Assembly (NCBI RefSeq): GCF_048323695.1
Contig: NZ_JBLWFT010000012.1
Span: 27,791 to 91,790 of the forward strand
Source of the DNA: Aquisalimonas sp007126095
GTDB taxonomy: Bacteria; Pseudomonadota; Gammaproteobacteria; Nitrococcales; Aquisalimonadaceae
DNA length: 64,000 nt
Direction: 5' to 3'
Shown: one piece after another, positions 38,588 to 47,150 of the stretch
Layout of the letters: each line of letters opens with the position of its first letter
How positions within the stretch are numbered: position 1 is the stretch's first letter
Translations under genes and position numbers: made by a program
Notes under the pieces: model-generated
Told to the model about the DNA's origin: nothing
Databases searched by the model: none
Seen by the model: the letters and a program-made list of their open reading frames with translations, nothing else

Positions 38588-38890
38588 TCAGCGCTCGAAG
38601 TCGAAGCCGTCCAGCGGGTTGCCGCTGAGACGATAGCGCGGCGGGCCATCGTCCAGATCCACCCCGTAATCCTCCCGGGAGATGTCCAGGGAGCCGGAGT
38701 AGTCTTCGGGCGGCTCGATGGGGATCAGATCCAGCTCCAGCCAGGTCTCCAGATCCAGTTCCTCGATGGCGCCATCAAAATACTGAATCTCCAGTGTCCC
38801 TTCCTCGGGATCCTGGGCCACCACTTCGAACGCTTCGCCGGTGGCGGTCTCGTACCAGTCACCGATGACCGGTTGGTAGTGCATTCCCAT
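38588..38890 (-). CDS. conserved hypothetical protein, DUF6763-like, 100 aa
   Basis: From MGMHYQPVIGDWYETATGEA; an ATG two codons later is an alternative. The pattern 'YQPV.GDWY....G..FEVVA.D...GT.EIQYFDG..EELDL..W' suggests the small DUF6763 family; this is from memory. The protein is very acidic, with no signal peptide or membrane segment. A GGAGGAG site lies upstream of the ATG. The longer in-frame form to 38995 has no ribosome site and is not used. The function is unknown. Confidence 0.7.
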   Translation of the reverse strand: MGMHYQPVIGDWYETATGEAFEVVAQDPEEGTLEIQYFDGAIEELDLETWLELDLIPIEPPEDYSGSLDISREDYGVDLDDGPPRYRLSGNPLDGFDFER

Positions 38891-39069
38891 GCCTTCCACT
38901 CCTCCTGAGGCCGTCGTGCCCCGGTGGACGTCGTGTGCCCGTTGGTAACGGTGAAGCGTTTCCTCCTGTATAGAAGCTTCGGGGATGCGGGGCAAGCAGC
39001 GATGGGATGAACGGTCTCCAGGCGCTTAAGCCGGGAGACCGTGCACTGACAGGCAGGGCGTCGCCCGGG

Positions 39070-40104
39070 TTACGGACAGGGGTTGGGCATGCGGGCCTGG
39101 ACCGCCTCCAGCGCCTCGATGACGGCATCGTCGAGGGTGACGTCGATGCTGGCGATGTTGCTGCGGAGCTGTTCCATGGACGTGGCGCCGATGATGTTGC
39201 TGGTGAGGAACGGCCGGGTGTTCACCCACGCCAGCGCCATCTGCGCCGGGTCCAGGCCGTGATCGCGGGCGATGGCGACGTATTCGGTCGTGGCCGCCTT
39301 GCCGCCGTCGTTCAGGTAGCGCTGAAACCGCTCGTAGAGGGTCAGGCGCGCCCCCTCCGGCCACTGGTCGTTGAGGTACTTGCCGCTCAACATGCCGAAG
39401 CCCAGCGGCGAGTAGGCCAGCAGGCCGCACTGCTCCCGGTGGCTCACCTCGGCCAGCCCTACCTCGTAGGTGCGGTTGAGCAGGCTGTAGGGGTTCTGCA
39501 CTGTCTGTACACGGGGCCAGCCACGGGCCTCGGCGAGCTGCAGGAACTTCATCACGCCCCAGGGGGTTTCGTTAGACAGACCGATCCAGCGGATCTTGCC
39601 CTCGCGCACCAGCCCGTCCAGGGCCTCGAGGGTGTCCTCCATGGGCGTCATGATGTCGTTGTCCTTGGGGCGGTAGCCCAGCTTGCCGAAATAGTTGGCG
39701 CTGCGGGCCGGCCAGTGCAGCTGGTAGAGATCGATGTAGTCCGTCTGCAGGCGCTGGAGGGAGCCGTCCACGGCTTCTCGGAGCTGCGCCGGCGTGTGCC
39801 GGGACTTGCCGTCGCGGCAGTGGTCCAGGCCGGGGCCGGCGATCTTGCTGGCGAGAACGAGTTTGTCCCGGTCCTGCCGGCCCTTCAGCCATGTGCCGAT
39901 GTACTGCTCGGTGAGACCGGCGGTGTCCGCCTTCGGCGGCACGGGATACATCTCGGCGGTGTCGATGAAGTTCACGCCCTGATCCACGGCATAACTCAGC
40001 TGCTCGTGGGCTTCCGCCTCGGTGTTCTGCTCGCCCCAGGTCATGGTGCCCAGGCAGATGGTGCTCACGTCGGCTCCGGTGGTGCCCAGCGGACGGTATT
40101 GCAT
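39070..40104 (-). CDS. NADP(H)-dependent aldo/keto reductase, Tas-like
   Basis: 344 residues of the aldo/keto reductase TIM-barrel family. The catalytic tetrad is visible: Asp and Tyr in VNFIDTAEMYPV, Lys in KLVLASKIAG and His in YQLHWPAR. LGTMTWGEQNTEAEA near the start and the NADP-site region ATSMEQLRSNIAS at the end match the E. coli Tas/YajO group. The physiological carbonyl substrate is unknown. It begins 21 bases after trmB and is probably the last gene of the thiS-thiG-trmB run. Confidence 0.9.
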   Translation of the reverse strand: MQYRPLGTTGADVSTICLGTMTWGEQNTEAEAHEQLSYAVDQGVNFIDTAEMYPVPPKADTAGLTEQYIGTWLKGRQDRDKLVLASKIAGPGLDHCRDGKSRHTPAQLREAVDGSLQRLQTDYIDLYQLHWPARSANYFGKLGYRPKDNDIMTPMEDTLEALDGLVREGKIRWIGLSNETPWGVMKFLQLAEARGWPRVQTVQNPYSLLNRTYEVGLAEVSHREQCGLLAYSPLGFGMLSGKYLNDQWPEGARLTLYERFQRYLNDGGKAATTEYVAIARDHGLDPAQMALAWVNTRPFLTSNIIGATSMEQLRSNIASIDVTLDDAVIEALEAVQARMPNPCP

Positions 40105-40125
40105 GCTGTCTCTCCCCTTGATGGA

Positions 40126-40848
40126 TTATTCTGCGCTTGGCGCGGCCCCGGCGGGTCGGCGCCGGTAGACGAGATCCCACACGCCGTGCCCCTTGCGGGC
40201 ACCGCGCTCTTCGAACTTGGTGCGTGGCCGCTCTCCCGGCCCCGGGGCGAAACACCCGGCGCCATGGGCGTTGTCGAAAGCCGGGCTGGCCTCCATGACC
40301 TCGAGCATGTGCTCGGCATAGTTCTCCCAGTCCGTGGCCATGTGCAGCCAGCCGCCCGGCTGCAGCCGGCTGGCAGCGAGCTCCACCCAGTCCGGCTGCA
40401 CGATGCGGCGCTTGTGATGGCGCTTCTTGGGCCACGGGTCCGGGAAATAGAGCTGGATACCGGCCAGCGACGCCGGCGGGATCTGGTGTTTCATCACCTC
40501 GACGCCGTCGTGGTCGATCACGCGGACGTTTCCGAGCCCCTGCTGTTCCACCAGATTGAGCAGCCGGCCGATGCCGGGACGGTGGACTTCCACGCCGATG
40601 TAGTCCCGCTCCGGGTGTGCGGCCGCCATGGCTGCCAGGGACTCGCCGTTGCCGAAACCCACCTCCAGGACCACCGGCGCCTCGCGGCCAAAGATCGCGG
40701 CATAGTCCAGAGGCGTCTCCCCGGCGGCGAGCCCGTAGCGGGCGAACAGGGCGTCGAGTGCCCGCTGTTGCGCCTCGGTCATGCGCCCTTCCCGGCGCAC
40801 GAAACTGCGGACGTGGCGGTGGTGTGGGGTGTCTGTATCGGTGGTCAT
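40126..40848 (-). CDS. trmB: tRNA (guanine46-N7)-methyltransferase
   Basis: 240 residues from MTTDTDTPHH. It methylates N7 of G46 in the tRNA variable loop. The SAM site is LEVGFGNGESLAAMA, the catalytic region is FPDPWPKKRHHKRR and the C-terminal motif is RPRTKFEERG (Thr-Lys-Phe-Glu). It starts 10 bases after thiG, a pairing common in proteobacteria. Confidence 0.96.
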   Translation of the reverse strand: MTTDTDTPHHRHVRSFVRREGRMTEAQQRALDALFARYGLAAGETPLDYAAIFGREAPVVLEVGFGNGESLAAMAAAHPERDYIGVEVHRPGIGRLLNLVEQQGLGNVRVIDHDGVEVMKHQIPPASLAGIQLYFPDPWPKKRHHKRRIVQPDWVELAASRLQPGGWLHMATDWENYAEHMLEVMEASPAFDNAHGAGCFAPGPGERPRTKFEERGARKGHGVWDLVYRRRPAGAAPSAE

Positions 40849-40858
40849 GGGCAACCAG

Positions 40859-41641
40859 TCAGAAGAACGTGCCGTCCAGGGGTGAGGAGGCGCTGGCATT
40901 GCGCCTGCGCGGAATGCGCCCGGCAAGGTAGGCCTCGCGTCCGGCGATGACGGCGTGGCGCATGGCCGTGGCCATGCGCACGGGTTCCCGGGCACCGGCG
41001 ATGGCGCTGTTCATCAGCACGCCGTCGCAGCCCAGCTCCATGGCCACGGCGGCGTCTGACGCCGTGCCGACGCCGGCATCCACCAGCACGGGCACGCCGG
41101 CGTTGTCGATGATCTCCAGCAGATTGTACCGGTTCTGGATGCCCAGGCCCGAGCCGATGGGGGCGGCCAGCGGCATCACCGCCACGCAGCCGATGTCCTC
41201 GAGCTGCCGCGCGGCGATGGGGTCATCGGTCATGTACACCATCACCTCGAACCCATCGGCCACCAGCGTCTCTGCGGCGCTGAACGTCTCGCGCATCTCC
41301 GGGTAGAGGGTCTTCTCGTCGCCGAGCACCTCCAGCTTCACCAGGTTGTGTCCATCCAGCAGCTCCCGCGCCAGGCGGCAGGTCCGGACGGCGTCCTTCG
41401 CCGAGTAGCAGCCCGCCGTGTTCGGCAGGATCGTATAGCGCTCCGGCGGGATGGCGTCCAGGAGATTGGGCTGATCCGGGTCCTGGCCGATGTTCGAGCG
41501 GCGCAGGGCCACGGTGACGATCTCTGCGCCACTGGCTTCCGTGGCGGCGCCGGTCTCGTCCAGATCCCTGTACTTGCCCGTGCCCACCAGCAGCCGTGAC
41601 TGGAACGAACGGTTTGCGATGACGAGGGGGTCGTCGGTCAT
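40859..41641 (-). CDS. thiG: thiazole synthase
   Basis: 260 residues. ThiG builds the thiazole phosphate of thiamine from 1-deoxyxylulose 5-phosphate, dehydroglycine or iminoglycine, and the ThiS thiocarboxylate. The Schiff-base lysine is in VKLEVLGDEKTLYP. SGAEIVTVALRR and VPVLVDAGVGTASDAAVAMELGCD (in part) mark the barrel and phosphate site. thiS is 21 bases upstream. thiC, thiE and thiF are not in the window, and I saw no TPP riboswitch ahead of the operon. Confidence 0.97.
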   Translation of the reverse strand: MTDDPLVIANRSFQSRLLVGTGKYRDLDETGAATEASGAEIVTVALRRSNIGQDPDQPNLLDAIPPERYTILPNTAGCYSAKDAVRTCRLARELLDGHNLVKLEVLGDEKTLYPEMRETFSAAETLVADGFEVMVYMTDDPIAARQLEDIGCVAVMPLAAPIGSGLGIQNRYNLLEIIDNAGVPVLVDAGVGTASDAAVAMELGCDGVLMNSAIAGAREPVRMATAMRHAVIAGREAYLAGRIPRRRNASASSPLDGTFF

Positions 41642-41662
41642 GAGCAGGCGATTCCTGTTTGG

Positions 41663-41863
41663 TCAGCCGCCACCGATGGCGTGAATGATTTCTACCCGGT
41701 CATCGGGCTGAAGGTGCGTCTGTGCGAACTGGCTGCGCGGCACCACGTCTTCGTTGACCTCCACGGCAATTCGCCGTTCGCTCAGTTCCAGGTGGGCGAT
41801 CAGGTCGGCCACGGACAGTGGCTCGGGCACGTTGGTGCGTTCGCCGTTGAGTTCGATGTGCAT
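41663..41863 (-). CDS. thiS: sulfur carrier protein ThiS
   Basis: 66 residues with the ubiquitin-like fold (MHIELNGERTNVPEP, VADLIAHLEL, RIAVEVNEDVVPRS) and the C-terminal tail HAIGGG, whose last Gly becomes the thiocarboxylate that gives sulfur to thiazole. The start at 41863 gives the family's usual length. It heads the thiS-thiG-trmB-aldo/keto reductase run on the minus strand. Confidence 0.95.
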   Translation of the reverse strand: MHIELNGERTNVPEPLSVADLIAHLELSERRIAVEVNEDVVPRSQFAQTHLQPDDRVEIIHAIGGG

Positions 41864-41962
41864 AGCGCCGGTCCGAGTCGGGTGTGGATGCTTACGACAC
41901 CAGGAGCCGCATTCTACAACAACAACCGGCTTTGCTGTCCGCAACGGATGGTATCCGCGGAC

Positions 41963-41992
41963 TTGCCAAGCCCCCGCCTTCGCGGCTACATT
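41963..41992 (+). promoter_or_regulatory. candidate promoter of tRNA-Gly
   Basis: TTGCCA (41963-41968), an 18-bp spacer and TACATT (41987-41992) lie just upstream of the tRNA at 42007. Confidence 0.5.
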
Positions 41993-42006
41993 CACTCTCG
42001 CAGCAA

Positions 42007-42080
42007 GCGGGTGTAGTTCAATGGTAGAACGGGAGCTTCCCAAGCTCTTAATGTGGGTTCGATTCCCATCACCCGCTCCA
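42007..42080 (+). tRNA. tRNA-Gly (anticodon CCC)
   Basis: A 74-base cloverleaf with encoded CCA. The acceptor is GCGGGTG/CACCCGC, the D arm includes GTTCAATGGTAGAAC, the anticodon stem GGAGC/GCTCT holds the loop TTCCCAA (anticodon CCC), and the T loop is GGTTCGATTCC. It closely resembles E. coli glyU. It reads codon GGG. Confidence 0.97.
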
Positions 42081-42214
42081 CTCTACTCTCCCCGGCCGTC
42101 TTGACCTCCCGCCACCCCCAAACCACACTCAAAACTGGCCCCGGACGCCTTGTGACCGTGGGCTGAACAATAAAAAGGGACAAATAACGCAAATAAAGAG
42201 AGAGGGGAGGAGAC

Positions 42215-43252
42215 ATGGTCAAGCGCTCTTCGTTCGTTACGCCCGGCGCTCTTGGTGCCGCGGCGCTGCTGACCTGCCTTGCAACGGCACCTGTTCACGC
42301 TGAAAGGGATCTCGCCTGGGCGACTTCGGCCACCGGCTCCGGTGGTCACGCCGTGAAGGTGGATCTCATGGCGGTGCTGAACCGGGAGTGGGAAGGCTAC
42401 TCCATCACCGTGCTGCCGACGGCCGGCGCCATCGCGACGGTGCGAGGCTACGCCCTGGGCGAGTTCGACGGCTATTACGGCGCCGATGTGGCCTTCCAGG
42501 AGCTGGCCGATGACTCCGGCCGGTTCGAGGGTTTCCGAAGCGCCATGGAGCGTGAGCCGGTGCAGTCCTTCTGGGCCTACACCATGGAGGTGGGGCTGGC
42601 AGTGAGCGCGGACGATCAGGAGGCGTTCGATGGCTGGGGGGGTCTGTCCGGCAAGCCGGTGTTCACCGGGCCTGCCCCGTGGGATGTGCGTGCCCAGCTG
42701 GAGCGCGCCATGGCGGCTGCGGAGGTCTCCCACGAGTACACCGAAATCGATATCGATATCGCCGGTTCTTCTCTCAACGAAGGCACCATTCGCGGTTTCA
42801 ACGCCTACACCACGGGTGAGTCCAGTCTGGCGCCATGGGTGAACGAGGCCATGCTCTCGTCCCGTGCCACCATCCTCAATCCCAGCGAGGACGAGCGGCG
42901 CATGATCGAGGAGGCGGGCATGGAGGTCGTTGCTATCGACCCCGACGTCTACGACACCGACGTCAACGTGGATACCGCATACGCAGTGCCGTTCTTCTAC
43001 GGCTTTCATCTGGGGCCGGACGTACCCGAAGAGGACCTCTACGAGATGCTCACCATCATCGACGAGCACTCGGAGGAGCTCCGGGCGGCCAATGCCTCGT
43101 TTGCTCAGATCGATGACGACATCGTTGACCTCCAGCGGCGTGGCGTTGCGGCCTCCGGCGGCAGCGTGCCGGTGCATCCGGGTCTTGCCCGCTTCCTGAA
43201 GGATAACGATGCCTGGGACGACGCCTGGGACGACTGGATCTACGAGGACTGA
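42215..43252 (+). CDS. TAXI-family TRAP transporter solute-binding protein
   Basis: 345 residues. A signal peptide (about 1-29, ending APVHA) precedes a TAXI-type periplasmic binding protein: WATSATGSGGHAVKVDLMAV, LPTAGAIATVRGYALGEFDG, WVNEAMLSS and, near the C terminus, AYAVPFFYGFHLGPDVPEED. The mature part is strongly acidic. The ATG has a GGGGAGGAG site after an A-rich leader. It delivers its ligand to the fused permease encoded 98 bases downstream. Glutamate or other carboxylates are known ligands of TAXI proteins, but none can be assigned here. Confidence 0.9.
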   Translation: MVKRSSFVTPGALGAAALLTCLATAPVHAERDLAWATSATGSGGHAVKVDLMAVLNREWEGYSITVLPTAGAIATVRGYALGEFDGYYGADVAFQELADDSGRFEGFRSAMEREPVQSFWAYTMEVGLAVSADDQEAFDGWGGLSGKPVFTGPAPWDVRAQLERAMAAAEVSHEYTEIDIDIAGSSLNEGTIRGFNAYTTGESSLAPWVNEAMLSSRATILNPSEDERRMIEEAGMEVVAIDPDVYDTDVNVDTAYAVPFFYGFHLGPDVPEEDLYEMLTIIDEHSEELRAANASFAQIDDDIVDLQRRGVAASGGSVPVHPGLARFLKDNDAWDDAWDDWIYED

Positions 43253-43331
43253 TCCACGCACGCCCGGCACCGGCGCCCGGTGTCGGGCCTGATCGGCCAC
43301 TACGGCGCCCCTGAGGCGCCCGGGAGGATCA

Positions 43332-43361
43332 GTGCTGGAAGCCCGGATCCATGGCGCGTGA
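43332..43361 (+). CDS. possible 9-codon leader peptide overlapping the TRAP permease start
   Basis: GTG CTG GAA GCC CGG ATC and three further codons end at TGA, 8 bases inside the permease gene in another frame. The only good ribosome site (GGGAGG, 43322-43327) fits this GTG at 4 bases, whereas it is 23 bases from the permease ATG. Translation of the mini-frame could feed ribosomes to the ATG by coupling. This may instead be chance. Confidence 0.25.
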   Translation: MLEARIHGA

Positions 43362-45375
43362 ACAGGTCCAGGGCGCGGGGCAGCGCCCGCTGACCCGTAC
43401 CCGCTACTGGTGCAACGTGGTGAGCCAGATCCTGTTCTACGGGATCTCACTCTACTTCTTTTCATACCTGACCACGTACTACCTGACGGGGGCGGGCGGG
43501 GCCACGCTGCTGGCCGTGACCATGGTGCCGGTCGCGGTCGCGCTGGCCTACCTCAACGACCTCCGCAAGGGTGAGCTTTATCCGGCCCTGGGTCCTGTGC
43601 TGGCGACGCTGGTGGGCGCGGCCTACGCGGCTGCCCTTCTGTATGCCTCCGCGTATCTCATCGCCGAGTTCGACAGCATCCGCATCTATCGCGTCGGCTT
43701 CTGGAATGAGGCGGACAAGCTGGCGGGTGGCATTGTCGCCGTGCTGGTGCTGGAGTACACCCGTCGGCGTTATCTGGCCCTGGCGCTGGTGATTCTGGCG
43801 CTGATCCTCTACACCGCGTACGGCTATCTGGTGCCGGGGGTGTTCAATCACCCCGGCATGAGCTGGGAACGGATTCTCACCGCGTCCAGTGTCGAGATCT
43901 CCACCGGGGTGTTCGAGCGGCTGTCCCAGCTTGGCCTCACGCTGATAGGTTCGTTCATGCTCGTACTGGCGGTGCTGCGGGCGTTCGGGTGTATCGAGTC
44001 CATCCTCGTGGGCAGCTCGCGCCTGGCCGCCCGGTCGCCGCGCCTGCTGCCCCAGGCCGCGGTGATTGGGAGCTTCTCCGTGGCCGCGGTCTCGGGCAGT
44101 GGAGCGGCAAACGCGGCCACGACTGGCTCGGCGACCATTCCGGCGTTGATCCGCGCGGGCTTCCCCAGGGTCAAGGCCGCCGCGGTGGAGACGGCGTCGT
44201 CCCTGGGGGGGCAGCTCATGCCGCCGCTCATGGGCATCGCGGCCTTTCTGATGGCCGAGTACATGCAGGTCAGCTATTTCGATGTGGTCGCGCGCGGCTT
44301 TGCGCCGGCGATTCTCTATTTCATCGGCGTCAGCCTGGCGGTGTATCTGCTGGCGGGGCATTACATGCACCGGGTGGTGAATCCGCGTCAGGAGCCGATG
44401 CAGCCCATGGATATGATCAACCTTGCCGCCTATGGGCTGGCGGTGGTGGCGCTGATCTGGCTGATGGGTGTGGAGCGCCGCGCCGCCATGTCGTCGGCGC
44501 AGCTGGTGTTCATGGGGTTGCTGCTGGCGCTTTCGGTGCTGTTCTTCGCGCGCCTTGTCTGGGCTGCCCGCGAGAAGCCCGCTGCACTGTTGCGACGGGA
44601 GAGTCTGCGGGAAGCGGGCGGGCCGTTCGTGCGCATGATCGAGACGTTCTCCACCAACACCGCGGAGCTGACGGTGCTGCTGGCGACGCTCGGCATTCTC
44701 ACCGCCACGTTCACCATCACCGGCGTGCCGACCAAGGTTGGCATTCTGCTCATGGAGACTGCCGGCGCGCATCTGGCGCTGATGGTGCTGGTCGCATTCG
44801 GGTTCGGCTATCTGGTGGGCATGGGCCTGCCCGTTGCGCCCACGTACATCATCGTGGCCGTGGTGATCACGCCGTTCATGATCCGCGCCGGGGTGGACCC
44901 GTGGGTGGCGCATTTCTTTGCCTTCCTGGTGGCGGTATTCGGCGAGCTGTCACCGCCCACGTCCGTGGTCGCGGCGGTGACGTCCCGGATCGCGGAGGCG
45001 CCGTTCGTGCGCACCATGATCGCCGCGCTGGGCTTGTGCGTGCCGCTGTTGATCATGATGGCCGGGGTCTATACCCGGCCCGGGCTGGTGGTTGAGCCGG
45101 GGCTTGCGCAGGTGCCGGCATTCACGCTGTTGCTGATCGGCACCCTCGGCGTGATCTTCGCGTTGCAGGGGAATTTCGCACGAGCGCGGACACCGGATTG
45201 GGCGGCGCGCCTGGCGATTGCGCTGCTGAGCCTCGTGGTGATCCTGCACCCCGACGAACAACTGGCCTGGCTCGCCGCCGGGCCGGTGGTGGCGCTGGGC
45301 GCGTGGGGCTTCCTGCGGGCACGCCGGTCCCTGCGGGAGAAGCCGCTGCAGCCGGCGGTGGACGAGAGTGGCTAG
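43351..45375 (+). CDS. TRAP transporter permease, fused 4TM/12TM
   Basis: 674 residues with about 18 predicted membrane helices. The first part is the small DctQ-like subunit fused to the large DctM-like subunit, the arrangement usual for TAXI systems. Signature stretches are SFSVAAVSGSGAANAATTGSATIP, where the SGSGAANAATTG motif is family-defining (shown in part), and MGLPVAPTYIIVAVVITP. It uses an ion gradient, usually Na+, to import the solute bound by the TAXI receptor. Its stop overlaps the convergent gamma-glutamyltransferase-like stop by 4 bases. Confidence 0.92.
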   Translation: MAREQVQGAGQRPLTRTRYWCNVVSQILFYGISLYFFSYLTTYYLTGAGGATLLAVTMVPVAVALAYLNDLRKGELYPALGPVLATLVGAAYAAALLYASAYLIAEFDSIRIYRVGFWNEADKLAGGIVAVLVLEYTRRRYLALALVILALILYTAYGYLVPGVFNHPGMSWERILTASSVEISTGVFERLSQLGLTLIGSFMLVLAVLRAFGCIESILVGSSRLAARSPRLLPQAAVIGSFSVAAVSGSGAANAATTGSATIPALIRAGFPRVKAAAVETASSLGGQLMPPLMGIAAFLMAEYMQVSYFDVVARGFAPAILYFIGVSLAVYLLAGHYMHRVVNPRQEPMQPMDMINLAAYGLAVVALIWLMGVERRAAMSSAQLVFMGLLLALSVLFFARLVWAAREKPAALLRRESLREAGGPFVRMIETFSTNTAELTVLLATLGILTATFTITGVPTKVGILLMETAGAHLALMVLVAFGFGYLVGMGLPVAPTYIIVAVVITPFMIRAGVDPWVAHFFAFLVAVFGELSPPTSVVAAVTSRIAEAPFVRTMIAALGLCVPLLIMMAGVYTRPGLVVEPGLAQVPAFTLLLIGTLGVIFALQGNFARARTPDWAARLAIALLSLVVILHPDEQLAWLAAGPVVALGAWGFLRARRSLREKPLQPAVDESG

Positions 45376-46958
45376 AACGCCACCGCCTGCCCGTCCTTGC
45401 GCGGGTCGGAGCCGGCGACGTAGCCGCCCTCCAGGCGGTGAACGATCTGCGCCCCGCCGAAGCCGAACGCGGCCTCTGGCGCCTCAACCACCAGTTCATG
45501 TCCCAGCTCGGCCAGGGCGGCCCGGGTCGTATCCGCCATGGCGGTTTCCACGGCCACCCGGCATCCGGCCAGCACGCGCCACCGCGGGGCATCGCAGGCG
45601 GCCTGCGGGTCCTGTCCGAAGTCGGCCAGTCGCACGGTCATCTGCACATGCCCCTGCGCCTGCATGGGGCCGCCCATAACGCCGTAGCTGGTCAGTGGCG
45701 CGCCATCGAACGTGGTGAGAAAGCCGGGAATAATGGTGTGAAAGGGGCGTTTGCCGCCGTTGACCCGGTTCGGGTGCCCGGCCTCCAGGCTGAACCCGCC
45801 GGCACGGCCCTGCATGCTGATCCCGGTACCGGGCACCACGACACCGGAGCCGAACCCGAGATAGTTGGACTGAATGAACGACACCATGCGGCCGTCAGCG
45901 TCCGCCGTGGACAGGTAGACCGTGCCGCCGGGGCGTGGGTCGCCGTGGCCCGGGTCGCCCGCGCGGTGGCGGTCAATGAGGCTGGCGCGGTGGTCGAGGT
46001 AGTCCGGTGCCAGCAGATCGTCAGGGCTGACGGTCATGGTGGCGGGATCCGCGACGTGGGCGTGGGCGTCGGCCAGGGCGAGCTTGGTTGCCTCGATCTG
46101 CAGGTGAATGCCGGCAACACTCTCCGGCCCTACCTCACGAAGTTCCGTGCGATCGAGAATACCCAGGGCGATCAGGGCGGCGATGCCCTGGCCGTTGGGC
46201 GGGATTTCATGGGCCACCACGTTGCCGTAGGGGACGTGGATCGTGCCGGGCCAGTCCACCGCATGGCACGCCAGGTCCTCTGCGGAGAGCGCCGCGCCGT
46301 TGTCTGCGGCGGCGGCCGCGATGTGCTCCGCCAGTTCGCCTCGGTAGAACGCCTCGCCACGGCTCTCCGCAATGGCGCGCAGGGTCGCCGCCAGTGCCGG
46401 GTTGCGGAAGCGCTCACCGGCGACCGGTGGTCGGCCGCCCGGCAGGAAGGCTTCCGCGAAGCCGGGCTGTGTCGACAGCTCACTGGCGCCCAGCGCCCAC
46501 AGCCGGGCGATGACGGGCGAGACGGGAAAACCGCCCTCGGCGTAGTCGATGGCGCGCTCGAACAATTGCTGGAACGGCAGCGCTCCGAAGCGCTGTGACA
46601 GGGCAACCCATGCCGATACGGCACCGGGCGTCGTGACCGACTCCCAGCCGCGCAGCGGCATGCTCTGGAACGCCTCGAACCGTTCCGGACGCCACGCCGC
46701 CGGCGAGCGCCCGCTGGCGTTCAGGCCGTGAAGGCGGGTGCCATCGTGGACGATGGCAAAGGCATCGCTGCCCACGGCGTTGCCCGTGGGCTCCACCACG
46801 GTCAGGGTTATGGCCGCAGCGAGGGCGGCGTCCACGGCGTTGCCGCCACGAGCCAGCGCGTCCAGGCCGGCCTGTGCCGCCAGCGGCTGGGATGTGGCAA
46901 CCACGTTGTCGCCGAGCACCGGGCTGCGGCGTGAGGCGCAGGGAGTTTCAAACTGCAT
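45372..46958 (-). CDS. gamma-glutamyltransferase-family hydrolase, cytosolic type
   Basis: 528 residues from MQFETPCASRRSP, with no signal peptide, so it is cytosolic, unlike the paralogue at 545-2221. ALARGGNAVDAALAAAITLTVVEP and NAVGSDAFAIV define the family. The self-cleavage nucleophile is Thr346 in PGGTVYLSTADADG, and GVMGGPMQAQGH is the C-terminal motif. It resembles YwrD-type proteins whose substrates include gamma-glutamyl or other amide compounds. The two GGTs share little outside the motifs. Its position tail-to-tail with the TRAP permease hints at a substrate link but proves none. Confidence 0.9.
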   Translation of the reverse strand: MQFETPCASRRSPVLGDNVVATSQPLAAQAGLDALARGGNAVDAALAAAITLTVVEPTGNAVGSDAFAIVHDGTRLHGLNASGRSPAAWRPERFEAFQSMPLRGWESVTTPGAVSAWVALSQRFGALPFQQLFERAIDYAEGGFPVSPVIARLWALGASELSTQPGFAEAFLPGGRPPVAGERFRNPALAATLRAIAESRGEAFYRGELAEHIAAAAADNGAALSAEDLACHAVDWPGTIHVPYGNVVAHEIPPNGQGIAALIALGILDRTELREVGPESVAGIHLQIEATKLALADAHAHVADPATMTVSPDDLLAPDYLDHRASLIDRHRAGDPGHGDPRPGGTVYLSTADADGRMVSFIQSNYLGFGSGVVVPGTGISMQGRAGGFSLEAGHPNRVNGGKRPFHTIIPGFLTTFDGAPLTSYGVMGGPMQAQGHVQMTVRLADFGQDPQAACDAPRWRVLAGCRVAVETAMADTTRAALAELGHELVVEAPEAAFGFGGAQIVHRLEGGYVAGSDPRKDGQAVAF

Positions 46959-47055
46959 GATCGGGCCGGTCCTGATCCAGAGACGCGGTTCGACTATGGC
47001 ACAGCGCCCGCGCGGGGCAAAGGAAGCCGCGGGGGGCTGGCATGGTTGGTGATGA

Positions 47056-47074
47056 TGGACCTTCAGGTCCACCA
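47056..47074 (+). repeat. family A palindrome without its GTAG head
   Basis: TGGACCTTCAGGTCCACCA is intact as a palindrome, but the preceding bases (GGTTGGTGATGA) do not carry the GTAG head. It lies between two minus-strand genes, next to the terminator at 47085-47118. Confidence 0.75.
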
Positions 47075-47084
47075 CCGGCTACGA

Positions 47085-47118
47085 ACCAGAAGAAAGCCCC
47101 GCACGAGCGGGGCTTTGA
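47085..47118 (-). terminator. terminator of the host-attachment-family gene
   Basis: AAAGCCCCGC-ACGA-GCGGGGCTTT forms a perfect hairpin. Read on the minus strand it is followed by TTTCTTCTGG, 33 bases after the stop of the gene at 47151. An A-rich left flank lets it work in both directions. Confidence 0.85.
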
Positions 47119-47150
47119 TGGTCAGCGCCATACGGGCGCGCGTTTCTGTT

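Noticed and set aside
41864..42006. A TPP riboswitch ahead of thiS
   Set aside because: I looked for the conserved THI-box cores (such as CTGAGA and GACCC...) on the minus strand and did not find them. The stretch also holds the tRNA-Gly promoter on the other strand.
42007..42215. A genomic-island junction at tRNA-Gly
   Set aside because: No integrase, no direct repeat of the tRNA 3' end and no shift in composition were seen. The neighbours are ordinary transport genes.
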